This document shows positions 50,585 through 59,494 of a DNA stretch of 64,000 nucleotides, in pieces; the stretch's first letter is position 1, and every line of letters starts with the position of its first letter. A program made the position numbers and the translations under genes. The DNA is from Tissierellia bacterium. GTDB lineage: Bacteria > Bacillota > Clostridia > Tissierellales > Peptoniphilaceae. The notes beneath the pieces were generated by a model. It was not told the origin of the DNA. It saw only the letters and a program-made list of their open reading frames with translations, and made no database searches. The stretch spans positions 62,001 to 126,000 of the forward strand of contig JAUNLK010000001.1 of assembly GCA_030535395.1 (NCBI GenBank), given 5' to 3'.

Positions 50585-51267
50585 TAATTTCTCCTTCGAC
50601 CAGATAGATTCAACAGGTGCAGCAGGGTTCCCAGGGAGGAGACCAGGGCAGCCACATAGGTGAGGGCCGCCGCTCCCAGTACCTTGTGGACCCCCTCCAT
50701 CTCACTGTCGGTGAGATAGTCCCGGGAGAGGACGCTCTTGGCCCGCCGTGTGGCATTGAGCTCCACGGGGAGGGTGATGAGCTGGAAGAGGAAAGTAAAG
50801 GCAAAGAGGAGGATCCCCAGATCAATGAGGGAGGATCGGAAAAACATGCCGATAAATACCAGCATAAAGGCAAATCTGGAACCGATATTTGCCATGGGCA
50901 CAATGGCATTTCGTATGCGGAGGGGGGCGTAGGCCTGGGCGTGTTGCATGGCGTGTCCCACCTCGTGGGCGGCGATGCCCAGGGCCGCTATGGAGTCGGC
51001 ATCGTGGACTCCATTGCTCAGGCGGAGGGTGTGGCTCCTGGGATCGTAGTGATCGGTGAGGGTGCCCTGAATCCGCTCAATCTGCACATCGTAGATCCCC
51101 CCTCTGTGGAGCATGTCCAGGGCAAGTTGTGCCCCGGTGATCCCCCGGCGATTGGCGATTTTGCTGTAGGTTCCGTAGGCTGCCCGGATCTTTGCCTGGG
51201 CATACATCCCCAGGAGGAGTCCCGGGAGTACATAGATCCAGTAGGAAGAGTAAAAATTGTAAATCAC
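50584..51267 (-). CDS. Zinc membrane peptidase, YugP family
   Basis: Membrane metalloprotease family (DUF1979/YugP) with no firmly known substrate. It has 227 residues. A membrane helix spans about 8-22, the HEVGHAMQH zinc motif (about 102-110) follows, and two or three more helices cover 120-205. The length is normal. It starts with GTG 51267, with AGGAGG 5 bases upstream, between fmt and rsmB; this position is common in clostridia. Role inferred as membrane protein quality control. Confidence 0.88.
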   Translation of the reverse strand: MIYNFYSSYWIYVLPGLLLGMYAQAKIRAAYGTYSKIANRRGITGAQLALDMLHRGGIYDVQIERIQGTLTDHYDPRSHTLRLSNGVHDADSIAALGIAAHEVGHAMQHAQAYAPLRIRNAIVPMANIGSRFAFMLVFIGMFFRSSLIDLGILLFAFTFLFQLITLPVELNATRRAKSVLSRDYLTDSEMEGVHKVLGAAALTYVAALVSSLGTLLHLLNLSGRRRN

Positions 51268-51276
51268 AGTGGCCTC

Positions 51277-52182
51277 CTAATCTCTCAGTCCCGCCAAGAG
51301 GGCCCTGGTCTCCATTCGCTTCTTTCCGGGCTTTTTCAAGGAGAGGATTTCAATGCTCCCCTCCTTTGCCCCCAACCAGAGCTGTTTTTTGCTCCGGCGA
51401 ATCTCACCCGGGGCCAATTTTTCCGAGGAGAGGGCCCCCTCGTAGATGGTGTACTCCTCCCCCCAGAGGGAGAGCTTGGCCCCGGGCTCCGGAGAGAGAC
51501 CTCGAATGGCCCTCAAAAGTTCCACAGCCGTCATGGTATTGGGATCCAGTAGCTGGTCCTCCTTGGTGATTTTTTGCGCATAGGTGGCCCCGTCGTGGTC
51601 CTGGGGCTTAAATTCCATCTCGCCGCCTGCCTCAAGGAAGTCCGAGAGGGCCTCAGCCCCCAATTGAGCCAGGACCTCAGTGAGGGCACCGGTGTCCATA
51701 TCTCCAATTTCCGTGGACTTCACCAGGGCCACGGGGCCCGCATCCAAGCCCGCGGTGATCTCCATGAGGCTCACCCCCGTCTCCACTTCCCCCTCCATAA
51801 TGGAGCGTTGAATGGGGGCCGCTCCCCGGTACTTGGGGAGGATGGAGGCGTGGAGATTGATGATGGTCTTCTGGGGCAGATCGATGAGGGCCTGGCTCAA
51901 AATTTGCCCATAGGCCACCACAATGAAAAGATCCGCCGAGAGAGCCTCCAATTGGGCCAAAAACTCGGGATCATTGACCTTGGCGGGCTGGGCCACGGGA
52001 AGGCCCAGTTCCAGAGCCCTCTCCTTGACGGGGGTGGGACTCAGTTTCCTGCCCCTGCCCCGCTGGCGGTCCTCCTGGGTCACCACCAGGAGAACTTCGG
52101 ACGACTCATGGGCGGTCTCCAGAGCTGGAATGGCAAAGTCCGGCGTGCCAAAAAATACAGTCTTGAGTTTTCCCTTTGCCAT
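51277..52182 (-). CDS. fmt: Methionyl-tRNA formyltransferase
   Basis: Formylates initiator Met-tRNA using 10-formyl-tetrahydrofolate, which fhs in this window produces. It has 301 residues: FFGTPDFAIPAL (10-21), the loop RGRGRKLSPTPVKE (about 42-55) and the active-site region INLHASILPKYRGAAPIQ with Asn, His and later Asp (GLDAGPVA). A C-terminal barrel completes it. The ATG follows GGGGGAGTAATC and lies 2 bases after def, the standard def-fmt pair. Confidence 0.97.
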   Translation of the reverse strand: MAKGKLKTVFFGTPDFAIPALETAHESSEVLLVVTQEDRQRGRGRKLSPTPVKERALELGLPVAQPAKVNDPEFLAQLEALSADLFIVVAYGQILSQALIDLPQKTIINLHASILPKYRGAAPIQRSIMEGEVETGVSLMEITAGLDAGPVALVKSTEIGDMDTGALTEVLAQLGAEALSDFLEAGGEMEFKPQDHDGATYAQKITKEDQLLDPNTMTAVELLRAIRGLSPEPGAKLSLWGEEYTIYEGALSSEKLAPGEIRRSKKQLWLGAKEGSIEILSLKKPGKKRMETRALLAGLRD

Positions 52183-52184
52183 GA

Positions 52185-52709
52185 TTACTCCCCCTTTTCC
52201 TCCCCGTCCTCCGGCACTTCCCTGGCGTACTGGGCCCTGAGGAAGGCCTCCGTCTCATCGGGATCGGTGGTGGTGGCCACTTCCGTGTAGAGTATGCCAT
52301 TGAGGTGGTCCATCTCGTGCTGGATGATTCGAGCCACCAAGTCCTCCGCCTCCAGGGTCTGGGGATTGCCCTCCTGATCCTGATAGGAGACGGTGATTTT
52401 CTTGTAGCGCTCCACAATGCCGTTTTTGTCGGGAACGGAGAGGCAGCCTTCGATTCCGGGCTCCCAGCCCTCGTGGCTTTCAATGACGGGATTGATGAGG
52501 ACCTTCTTGGTGCCCTCATAGTCGTCCATGACCAAGAGGCGCTTTAGGATGCCGATTTGCACGGCGGCCAGTCCCACCCCGTCGGCCTCATACATGGTCT
52601 CAAACATATCCTCTATGAGTTGATTTAAGGATTCATCGAATTTTTCTACGGTTCTGGATTTTTTACTTAAAATGGGATCTCCATCAATTCTAATGGTACG
52701 AATGGCCAT
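52185..52709 (-). CDS. def: Peptide deformylase
   Basis: Removes the formyl group from nascent proteins. It has 174 residues with all three motifs: GVGLAAVQIG (44-53), EGCLSVP (about 88-94, metal Cys) and QHEMDHLNG (about 133-141, metal His). The C-terminal extension after residue 150 is acidic and suggests a type 1-like rather than the insertion-bearing type 2 enzyme. The ATG follows GGAGGGCTC. It lies between priA and fmt, as in most Bacillota. Confidence 0.96.
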   Translation of the reverse strand: MAIRTIRIDGDPILSKKSRTVEKFDESLNQLIEDMFETMYEADGVGLAAVQIGILKRLLVMDDYEGTKKVLINPVIESHEGWEPGIEGCLSVPDKNGIVERYKKITVSYQDQEGNPQTLEAEDLVARIIQHEMDHLNGILYTEVATTTDPDETEAFLRAQYAREVPEDGEEKGE

Positions 52710-52718
52710 GAGCCCTCC

Positions 52719-55043
52719 TCACTGTTTTAAATCTATAAATAGCTTGGTCTTATTTTCCCTAAACTCTTGGTAATAGTATCTTAATACCCGCTGGAGGTCT
52801 TTGCGTAACGATTCATAATCCCGGTGGGAACACTTGATGCGAATCCGGGTGATGAATTCATTTTTGATTCGGGGCATCTCTATGGGCGGGGAGATCTCCA
52901 TTTCCAAGTGGCGCTTCTGCCTCATGGTGTAGAGGGTCTTCTCCCAGTTTCTCGCCACCCGCATCCCCTCCTCATAGTCCCGGGAGTGGACGGAGAGGGT
53001 GATGAGGCGCATAAAGGGGGGGTACTGATACTTCCTCCGCTCCTCCAGTTCCATCTCATAGAATCCCAGATAGTTCTCCTTTTGGGCGAAGCCTATGCTG
53101 TAATTGTCGGGATTGTAGGTCTGGAGGATGACTCTCCCCTCCTTGGCCCCCCGCCCCGCCCGGCCGGCCACCTGGGTGAGAAGCTGGAAGGTCTTCTCCT
53201 GGGCCCTGAAGTCCGACACATAGAGGCTGAGGTCGGCGGCGATGATGCCCACAAAGGTGATATTGGGAAAGTCGAAGCCCTTGGTCACCATTTGGGTGCC
53301 AATGAGTATGTCGATTTCCCCCGCCTGCATCCGCTGATACATCCTCTGGAAGGCGTCCTTTTGGGTCATGGTGTCCCGGTCCATGCGAAAGACCCTGGCC
53401 TCCGGCAGGTGGATGGAGCACCACTCCTCCACCTGCTCCGTGCCAATGCCAAATTCCTTGAGATAGCTGCTGCCGCACTGGGGACAGACCTTGGGCCTCT
53501 CCTTGGTGGCGCCACAGTAGTGGCAGTGGAGGCGGTGGTCCTTCATGTGATAGGTCATGGAGATGTCACAGTTCTCGCAGGTGATGACATGGCCACAGGA
53601 GCGGCAGGAGACAAAGTGACTGTATCCCCGGCGGTTGAGAAAGAGGAGGGCCTGTTCCCTCCGCTCCAAGGTGGCCTTGAGCTCTTTAGCCATGTCCCTG
53701 GAGACAATGGAGGTATTTCCCGCCACCAGCTCCATTCTCATATCCACCAGCTGAATCCCCGCAGGCCGAGCATTGGGGTTGGCCCTGTGGGGCAGTTTGT
53801 GAAGCTCCATTTCCCTCTGAGCCCTAAAGTAGGTGCTCACTGAGGGAGTGGCAGAGCCAAAGAGGACCTTGGCCCCCTCAATCTCTCCCCGAAGCTCTGC
53901 CACCTCGTGGACATCGTAGCGGAGGCCCTCCTGATAGTCGTAGCTGTCCTCCTGCTCCTCATCCACCACAATGAGGCCCAAGTCCTTCACCGGAGCGAAG
54001 ATGGCACTCCTGGGCCCGATGGCAATTTTGATCTTCCCCTGTCTCATGAGGCTCCAGCTGTGGGCCCGCTGAGCCGCCGTGACCCCCGAGTGAATGAGGG
54101 CGATGTCCTCCCCGAAGCGGAGGCGAAATCGCTCTTCAATTTGGGGGGTGAGGCCAATTTCAGGCACCAAGATGATGACACTTTTGCCCTGGGCCAAAAA
54201 TTCCTGGGCCAAGTGGAGGTAGATCTCGGTCTTCCCGCTCCCCGTGACCCCGTGGAGGAGGTGGAGCCTGCGGGGGCTCTCAAGGATCCCCTCCAGGACC
54301 ATTTTCTGATCCCCATTGAGCTGTGGGGGCTCCTGTTTCTCCAGCTCCTCCTCCCAGGGGATGAGGGCCTTTTTTTTGATGAGGCCATCCACCGGGGAGC
54401 TACTGACCTCAAGGGCCCGCCGAAGCTCCGCAGCTGTCAAGGGTCCGTGGTCCACGGCGAACTGGTACACCTCCTCCTGAAGGGGGGTCCGGGGCTCTTC
54501 CGATGCCACAGCCACCCACTTGGTCTGAACCCTGGGCTTGGGGGGCGCCTCCATGTAAAAGCTCCTTTTCACGAGCCCCTCCTCCTCCATTTGGTGGAAG
54601 AGGAGAAGCTCCTCCCCCTCCAGGGAGGCGGTGGCAATGGGCCCGCCCCCCGAAAAGAGGGCGTTTTTCCTCTCCTCATCCAGGCCCTCAAGGGGCTCAT
54701 AGACCTCCACCGCCTTGGAGAGGACCATGGGGGGGAGGATGGTCTGGAAAGTCTGGGCAAAGGTGGTGAGAAAGTGCTCCCGCATTTTAATGCCCAGTAG
54801 GAGCTGCTGTCTTTCCAAAATGGGGCTGCCGTCAAACACCTTGAGAATGGGCTTGATGCCCTCCATGGCCTCCCCCTGGGAAATCTTGAGGACCAGTGCC
54901 ACCACCCGCTTGTTCCCCCGGCCAAAGGGCACCAGGACCCGCATGCCCACAGTGAGGCCCTTGAGGGAGGGGGGGATTTCATAACTGTAGAGTTGATCCG
55001 TTTGGGGCACCGAGTGCTGCAAAATCACATGGGCTAAATTCAA
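52719..55043 (-). CDS. priA: Primosomal protein N' (replication restart helicase PriA)
   Basis: Restarts replication at collapsed forks. I start at TTG 55043: GGAGG lies 5 bases upstream, while the ATG four codons earlier has none. This gives 774 residues. The 3'-BD domain covers about 1-100, Walker A is GVTGSGKTE (near 266), and the DEEH box reads DEEQEDSY. Two zinc pairs follow (CRSCG/CENC and CHYCG/CPQCG) and helicase motif VI is QVAGRAGRG. It sits after coaBC behind a terminator that touches its ribosome binding site, so it depends on read-through. Confidence 0.95.
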   Translation of the reverse strand: MNLAHVILQHSVPQTDQLYSYEIPPSLKGLTVGMRVLVPFGRGNKRVVALVLKISQGEAMEGIKPILKVFDGSPILERQQLLLGIKMREHFLTTFAQTFQTILPPMVLSKAVEVYEPLEGLDEERKNALFSGGGPIATASLEGEELLLFHQMEEEGLVKRSFYMEAPPKPRVQTKWVAVASEEPRTPLQEEVYQFAVDHGPLTAAELRRALEVSSSPVDGLIKKKALIPWEEELEKQEPPQLNGDQKMVLEGILESPRRLHLLHGVTGSGKTEIYLHLAQEFLAQGKSVIILVPEIGLTPQIEERFRLRFGEDIALIHSGVTAAQRAHSWSLMRQGKIKIAIGPRSAIFAPVKDLGLIVVDEEQEDSYDYQEGLRYDVHEVAELRGEIEGAKVLFGSATPSVSTYFRAQREMELHKLPHRANPNARPAGIQLVDMRMELVAGNTSIVSRDMAKELKATLERREQALLFLNRRGYSHFVSCRSCGHVITCENCDISMTYHMKDHRLHCHYCGATKERPKVCPQCGSSYLKEFGIGTEQVEEWCSIHLPEARVFRMDRDTMTQKDAFQRMYQRMQAGEIDILIGTQMVTKGFDFPNITFVGIIAADLSLYVSDFRAQEKTFQLLTQVAGRAGRGAKEGRVILQTYNPDNYSIGFAQKENYLGFYEMELEERRKYQYPPFMRLITLSVHSRDYEEGMRVARNWEKTLYTMRQKRHLEMEISPPIEMPRIKNEFITRIRIKCSHRDYESLRKDLQRVLRYYYQEFRENKTKLFIDLKQ

Positions 55044-55057
55044 GATTTCCTCCATTT

Positions 55058-55081
55058 AAAAAAGCTAGATTGCTCTAGCTT
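55058..55081 (-). terminator. Intrinsic terminator between coaBC and priA
   Basis: An 8-bp stem (55062-55069 with 55074-55081), four-base loop and six T on the minus strand. The coaBC stop codon is inside the stem, and the T-run ends at the priA ribosome binding site. Confidence 0.9.
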
Positions 55082-56271
55082 CGCAGGGCCTGGACTCGAT
55101 CTAAGATCTCCATGGCCAGTTCACTTTTTGTCATCATGGGCAGGGAGACCACTTCCCCTCCCCTGTAGAAAATTTTTACGATATTGGTATCGCTGCGGAA
55201 GCCCGCGTGCTCCTGGGTGATATTGTTGGCCACAATGAAGTCCAGGTTTTTCTCCTCCAGTTTTCCCTGGGCGTAGGTCTCCAGCTCATGGCTCTCGGCG
55301 GCAAAGCCCACGTGGATCCGCTCCCCCTTCAACTGGCCAAAGTGCTTGGCAATGTCGGGATTGGTGGCCAGTTCCAGGACCATCTCCTTGGTTTCCCGCT
55401 TCTTCACCTTTTTATCGGAGAAATTGGCGGGCCTGAAGTCACTGGGGGCCGCTGCCTTAATGAGGATGTCCGTCTCCTTGTGGACGGAGGCCACGGCATC
55501 GAACATCTCCTGGGTGGAGGTGACGGGGTGGACCAGGATTCCCCAGGGGTAGTCCAGATCCGTGGGGCCGGTGATGAGATGCACCTTGGCCCCCCGGTTT
55601 CTCGCAATTTTGGCCAGGGCATAGCCCATTTTCCCGGAGCTGTGATTGGTGAGATAGCGCACGGGGTCCAGGGCCTCCTGAGTGGGACCGGCGGTGACGG
55701 TGACGGTCCTCCCCGCCAGGGTCTTTTCCGTGAGAATGGCGTCCAAGTGGTCCAGCATGTCCACGGGCTCCATCATCTTCCCATCCCCCACGTCCTGACA
55801 GGCCAGAAGCCCCGAGGTGGGCTCCAAAAAGTGGAAGCCTGGCCAGGTCTTCAGGGCATTGATGTTCTCCTGAGTGGCGGGATTTTGAAGCATCTTGGTG
55901 TTCATGGCCGGTGCAATGGCCACCGGGGACACCCGGGCACTGAGGACGGTGGTGAGGAGATTGTCGGCAATGCCGTGGCGAATTTTGGCAATGGTATTGG
56001 CCGTTGCAGGGGCAATGAGTATGAGATCGGCCCACTTGGCCAGGCTGATGTGCTCCACATCCATATTCATCAGCTGATTGAACATTTCCACGTGGACTAC
56101 ATTCTCGGACATGGTTTGGAAGGTGATGGGGGCCACAAATTCCGTTGCCGCCTCGGTCATCACCACTTTGACCTGGGCCCCCGCCTTTTTCAGGCGACTG
56201 ATGAGGTCCAGAACTTTATAGATGGCAATGCCTCCACTGACACCGATGAGTATTTTCTTTCCTGCAATCAT
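55075..56271 (-). CDS. coaBC: Bifunctional phosphopantothenoylcysteine decarboxylase / phosphopantothenate-cysteine ligase
   Basis: Second and third steps of CoA synthesis. It has 398 residues: the flavin-binding decarboxylase CoaC (1-185), with GVSGGIAIYK (9-18), PAMNTKM and LACQDVGDGKM, then the ligase CoaB (190-398), with the NHSSGKMGYALA motif near 212. In CoaC the catalytic Cys of the usual ACG-x-x-G-x-GR loop is kept, but the loop reads ACQDVGDGK, with Gly to Gln and Arg to Lys. The ATG follows AGGAGGCCCC. The order gmk-rpoZ-coaBC-priA is conserved. Confidence 0.95.
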   Translation of the reverse strand: MIAGKKILIGVSGGIAIYKVLDLISRLKKAGAQVKVVMTEAATEFVAPITFQTMSENVVHVEMFNQLMNMDVEHISLAKWADLILIAPATANTIAKIRHGIADNLLTTVLSARVSPVAIAPAMNTKMLQNPATQENINALKTWPGFHFLEPTSGLLACQDVGDGKMMEPVDMLDHLDAILTEKTLAGRTVTVTAGPTQEALDPVRYLTNHSSGKMGYALAKIARNRGAKVHLITGPTDLDYPWGILVHPVTSTQEMFDAVASVHKETDILIKAAAPSDFRPANFSDKKVKKRETKEMVLELATNPDIAKHFGQLKGERIHVGFAAESHELETYAQGKLEEKNLDFIVANNITQEHAGFRSDTNIVKIFYRGGEVVSLPMMTKSELAMEILDRVQALRS

Positions 56272-56286
56272 GGGGCCTCCTTGATG

Positions 56287-56565
56287 CTAATCCTCGTAGT
56301 CTTGGGAATCTTCCAAGAGGGACTCTCGTTCCAAAAGCTCCGCCGCTTTTCTGGCCTGTTCCTCCTGATACTCCTCACGGGTGGCAAAATTCAGGGCGCC
56401 CCCCTCCACTTCCTCCAGGGCAATGGACACGGGGCGCTCCTTCTTGGTGTCCACCAGGGGGTCGTCCCCGGCGACAATTTCCCTGGCCCGCTCCGACACC
56501 AACATGGCCAGGGCGTAGCGGCTGTTGGTGATTTTTTGGATCTCATCAAAGGACAATATATTCAC
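56287..56565 (-). CDS. rpoZ: RNA polymerase omega subunit
   Basis: Small polymerase subunit that aids beta-prime folding and core assembly. It has 92 residues, with the core SRYALAMLVSERAREIV (15-31), then VSIALEEVEGGAL (47-59) and a Glu-rich tail. The start is GTG 56565, overlapping the gmk stop by one base (TAGTG), with AAAGGGGAAATTTA as a moderate ribosome binding site. Position between gmk and coaBC supports the call. Confidence 0.92.
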   Translation of the reverse strand: MNILSFDEIQKITNSRYALAMLVSERAREIVAGDDPLVDTKKERPVSIALEEVEGGALNFATREEYQEEQARKAAELLERESLLEDSQDYED

Positions 56566-57179
56566 TAAATTTCCCCTTTCTCTACGAGGCTCTTTTTAAT
56601 ATCGCTCTTCCGCTTCACCCTCAGGCGCTCGGCGGCGATGATGTGTTCAATATCCTCCACGGCTTGTTCCAGCTTGTCGTTGACCACAAAGTAGTCGTAC
56701 TCCCCTACAAAGTCCAGTTCCTTGAAGGCATTGGTAAAGCGGGTCTCGATGTCCTCGGGGGTCTCCGTGCCCCTGCCGATGATGCGCTGCTTCAGTTCCG
56801 CCATGGTGGGGGGCAGGAGGAAGATGAACACGGCCTCCTTGTACTTGTTCTTCACTTGAAGGGCCCCCTGAACGTCAATCTCCAAAAGGACGATCTCCCC
56901 CTTTTCGATTTGCTGAAAGACGAATTCCTTGGGGGTGCCATAGTAGTTGGTGTGAACAAAGGCGTGCTCCAACAACTGGTCCTGGGCCACCATCTCCTCA
57001 AATTCTTCCTTGGTCTTGAAGAAGTAGTTTTCACCGTCCACTTCACCGACTCTCGGCGGGCGGGTGGTCACCGAAGTGGAGTACTGGATCTCCTGATTCT
57101 GTTCCATTAAAGCTGCGCTCACTGTTCCCTTTCCGCTTCCCGACGGTCCGGATAGTACCAACAAAAATCCCTTTGCCAC
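56565..57179 (-). CDS. gmk: Guanylate kinase
   Basis: Phosphorylates GMP and dGMP. It has 204 residues from GTG 57179, with AAAGGTGG upstream; the open frame extends seven codons to a TTG with no ribosome binding site. Walker A is SGPSGSGKGT (10-19), TTRPPRVGEVDGENYFF (about 40-56) holds the GMP-binding residues, and LLEIDVQGA follows. It opens the run to thiN. The yicC and remA genes that usually precede it are missing; it is instead divergent from rqcH. Confidence 0.95.
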   Translation of the reverse strand: MAKGFLLVLSGPSGSGKGTVSAALMEQNQEIQYSTSVTTRPPRVGEVDGENYFFKTKEEFEEMVAQDQLLEHAFVHTNYYGTPKEFVFQQIEKGEIVLLEIDVQGALQVKNKYKEAVFIFLLPPTMAELKQRIIGRGTETPEDIETRFTNAFKELDFVGEYDYFVVNDKLEQAVEDIEHIIAAERLRVKRKSDIKKSLVEKGEI

Positions 57180-57229
57180 AGTTCCACCTTTTCTACCCAA
57201 TTAAAGTCTGTATCAATCTTCTCGCCCGT

Positions 57230-57280
57230 GGGATTCCACGGAGTATCACCGGATTTTTCCCTATTATATCATGGAATCCC
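57230..57280 (-). promoter_or_regulatory. Promoter of gmk operon flanked by a 9-bp inverted repeat
   Basis: Extended -10 TGATATAAT (57263-57271) on the minus strand. A perfect 9-bp inverted repeat, GGGATTCCA at 57230-57238 and TGGAATCCC at 57272-57280, brackets the -10 and the probable start. It may be an operator or a leader hairpin arm. Confidence 0.6.
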
Positions 57281-57405
57281 AAGTCCGTTTGAGCTGGTCC
57301 CAACGAAAGTACAGGGCCCTGGGGGCCCTGTGAGGATATAATTTCCGTATTTGTGTTATTATACATGACAGGTTAGTTTGTGAAAAGTGGGAGGAGATAA
57401 ATACC

Positions 57406-59148
57406 ATGAGTTACGACGGCACCATGACCCGGGCGGTGGTCTGGGAACTAGAGCAAATGTTTCAAGGGGGCAAGGTGGGCAAGATCTATCAGCCCTCCCC
57501 CGATGAGCTTTTGATCCACCTCCGCCGAGGGGAGCATCGGGGGGCCCTATTGATTTCCGCCTCGGGAAACAAGGCCTCCATGTACCTCACCACGGAAAAG
57601 AGGGAAATGCCCAAGACCCCCTCTCCCCTCACCATGCTCTTTCGAAAGCACTTGGAGTCCTCCACCATCCTTTCAGTGGAGCAGGTGGAGATGGACCGGG
57701 TCATCCACTGGACTTTTGAGACGGTGGACGAGCTCTTTGACAGGGTGAAGCGCCACCTCTATGTGGAGCTCATGGGGCGCCACTCCAATGTCATCCTCAC
57801 CAATGACGAGGGCATCATCCTGGATGCCCTGAAGCGGGTGGGGCCCGCCATGAGCCGGGTCCGCCAGGTCCTCCCCGGGATGAAATACACCCTGGAGGGG
57901 ATCATCACCAAGGAAAACCCCCTCACGGTGACGGAGGAGGAGTTTTTGGAGCACTTGGACCAGTCGGGCGCCGTCTCCACCAAGAATTTTCTCATTCAAA
58001 ACTACATGGGCCTGAGCCCCGTCAGTGCCCGGGAAATCTCCTTTCGAAGTGGCATCGATGAGAAAATGCCCATCACCTCCATTGAGGCTCAAAATCTCTG
58101 GCGGGGATTTCAGAATTTCATGGAGGAGCTTAGAGCCCACCGCTACCGTCCCCAGTCCTTGAAAGACGGGGAGAAGATCGTGGCCTTTGCCGCCTATCCC
58201 CTCACGGTGTATCCCGAGGAGGGCAAGAGCTACTACGACAGGATCAATGAGCTCTTGGATGCCACCTATCACCAGCAGGAGCACAGGGACGTCCTCCGGC
58301 AAACGGGGCGGGACCTCATGAAGAATTTGGAGACCCACTTGGAGCGGGCCAGAAAAAAACAGCAGAAGCTCTCCCTGGAGCTGAGAGAGTCCAAGGACAG
58401 GGACCGCTTCAAGGTCTATGCCGATGTCCTCTCCGCCAATAGCTACCGGGTCTCTCGAGGGGATGCCGAGGCGGTGTTGGAGAATTTCTACCAGGACATG
58501 GAGCCCATCACCATTCCCCTGGACATTCGCAAGGACGCCATTCAAAATGCGGCCCACTACTACAAGAAATACAGCAAATTAAAAAATGCCCAGGAGCTCA
58601 TTGGCCAGCAGATGGAGGAAAATCGGGTCAATATTCAGTACTTGGAGTCCCTCCTCTATGCCATTGACTCCGCCGACACCATTGAGGAGATTCGGGAGCT
58701 CAAGGGGGAATTTCGGGAGAACTTCCTCAAGAAGCGAAACCCCCAAAAGGGCAAGAAACACCGGGAGACCCGCGGCCCCATTGTCATAGAATTCGACGAC
58801 GAGCACACCATTCGCATTGGCAGAAACAACCGCCAAAACGAGCAGCTCACCCTGAAGGAGGCCCGGAAAAACGACCTGTGGTTCCACGTGAAGTCCGGGG
58901 CGGGCAGCCACGTCCTCCTCTCCTACAGGGACCGGCCCTCAGAGGAGGCCATGATTTTCGCCGCCCAGTGCGCCGCCTATTTCAGCGCCATGAAAAACAG
59001 CGCCAATGTGGAAGTGGACTACACCTTCAGGCGCTACATCAAGAGGCACCCGGCCAATAAGCCCGGCCTGGTCCTCTACACCGACTTTAAGACCGTGGCA
59101 GTGACCCCCAAGAGGGAGGTCATTGAAAAACACCTGAATCAACAGTGA
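57406..59148 (+). CDS. rqcH: Ribosome quality control factor RqcH (NFACT / FbpA family)
   Basis: Binds obstructed 50S subunits and adds Ala tails to stalled nascent chains. It has 580 residues: NFACT-N (1-250, starting MSYDGTMTRAVVWELEQ), two HhH motifs and a long coiled coil with basic heptads (about 295-430). The C-terminal NFACT-R domain (about 455-570) contains LWFHVKSGAGSHVLL (near 485). Homologues are also annotated as fibronectin-binding protein. The ATG has GGGAGGAG upstream. It stands alone on the plus strand and ends at a bidirectional terminator; no clear promoter was found. Confidence 0.95.
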   Translation: MSYDGTMTRAVVWELEQMFQGGKVGKIYQPSPDELLIHLRRGEHRGALLISASGNKASMYLTTEKREMPKTPSPLTMLFRKHLESSTILSVEQVEMDRVIHWTFETVDELFDRVKRHLYVELMGRHSNVILTNDEGIILDALKRVGPAMSRVRQVLPGMKYTLEGIITKENPLTVTEEEFLEHLDQSGAVSTKNFLIQNYMGLSPVSAREISFRSGIDEKMPITSIEAQNLWRGFQNFMEELRAHRYRPQSLKDGEKIVAFAAYPLTVYPEEGKSYYDRINELLDATYHQQEHRDVLRQTGRDLMKNLETHLERARKKQQKLSLELRESKDRDRFKVYADVLSANSYRVSRGDAEAVLENFYQDMEPITIPLDIRKDAIQNAAHYYKKYSKLKNAQELIGQQMEENRVNIQYLESLLYAIDSADTIEEIRELKGEFRENFLKKRNPQKGKKHRETRGPIVIEFDDEHTIRIGRNNRQNEQLTLKEARKNDLWFHVKSGAGSHVLLSYRDRPSEEAMIFAAQCAAYFSAMKNSANVEVDYTFRRYIKRHPANKPGLVLYTDFKTVAVTPKREVIEKHLNQQ

Positions 59149-59152
59149 ATGC

Positions 59153-59186
59153 AAAAAGAGCTTGGATTTCTCCAAGCTCCTTTTTT
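59153..59186. terminator. Bidirectional terminator between rqcH and yerC
   Basis: A 9-bp stem (59158-59166 with 59171-59179), four-base loop, T-run on the plus side and A-run (T-run on the minus strand) on the other. It serves both converging genes. Confidence 0.9.
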
Positions 59187-59484
59187 ATTCTTCGATGTAT
59201 CCCAAATTTTTTAGTACCAATTTGTAGCCATCGGCGCCGTAGTTCAAGGCCCGATTGATCCTACTGATGGTGGCAGTGGAGGCCTTGGTCTCGGCCTCAA
59301 TTTCGTGATAGGTCTTGTTTTGAATGAGGAGCTTCACCACATAGAGTCGCTGGGAAATGGCCTGGATCTCCTTCACTGTGCAGATGTCCTCAAAGAAGCG
59401 ATAGCAGTCCTCCTGGTCCTTCAAGGTGAGTATGGCCTCAAAGAGAGCATCGGTCTGTTCGCTTTTCAGTTTTGAATCATACAT
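59185..59484 (-). CDS. YerC/YecD-family TrpR-like DNA-binding protein
   Basis: A 99-residue helical protein of the TrpR-related YerC/YecD family, with no proven regulon. The helix-turn-helix is TYHEIEAETKASTATISRINRAL (58-80, spread over two helices), with FFEDICTVKEIQAISQRLYVV before it. The ATG follows AGGAGGAACTGA. It lies 10 bp after fhs, so it may be the last gene of purE-fhs and could respond to a small molecule of folate or purine metabolism; that is inference. Confidence 0.88.
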   Translation of the reverse strand: MYDSKLKSEQTDALFEAILTLKDQEDCYRFFEDICTVKEIQAISQRLYVVKLLIQNKTYHEIEAETKASTATISRINRALNYGADGYKLVLKNLGYIEE

Positions 59485-59494
59485 TCAGTTCCTC

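Noticed and set aside
57312..57330. CAGGGCCC-TGG-GGGCCCTG palindrome as terminator or operator
   Set aside because: No T-run and no link to a recognised promoter for rqcH; too little to call.
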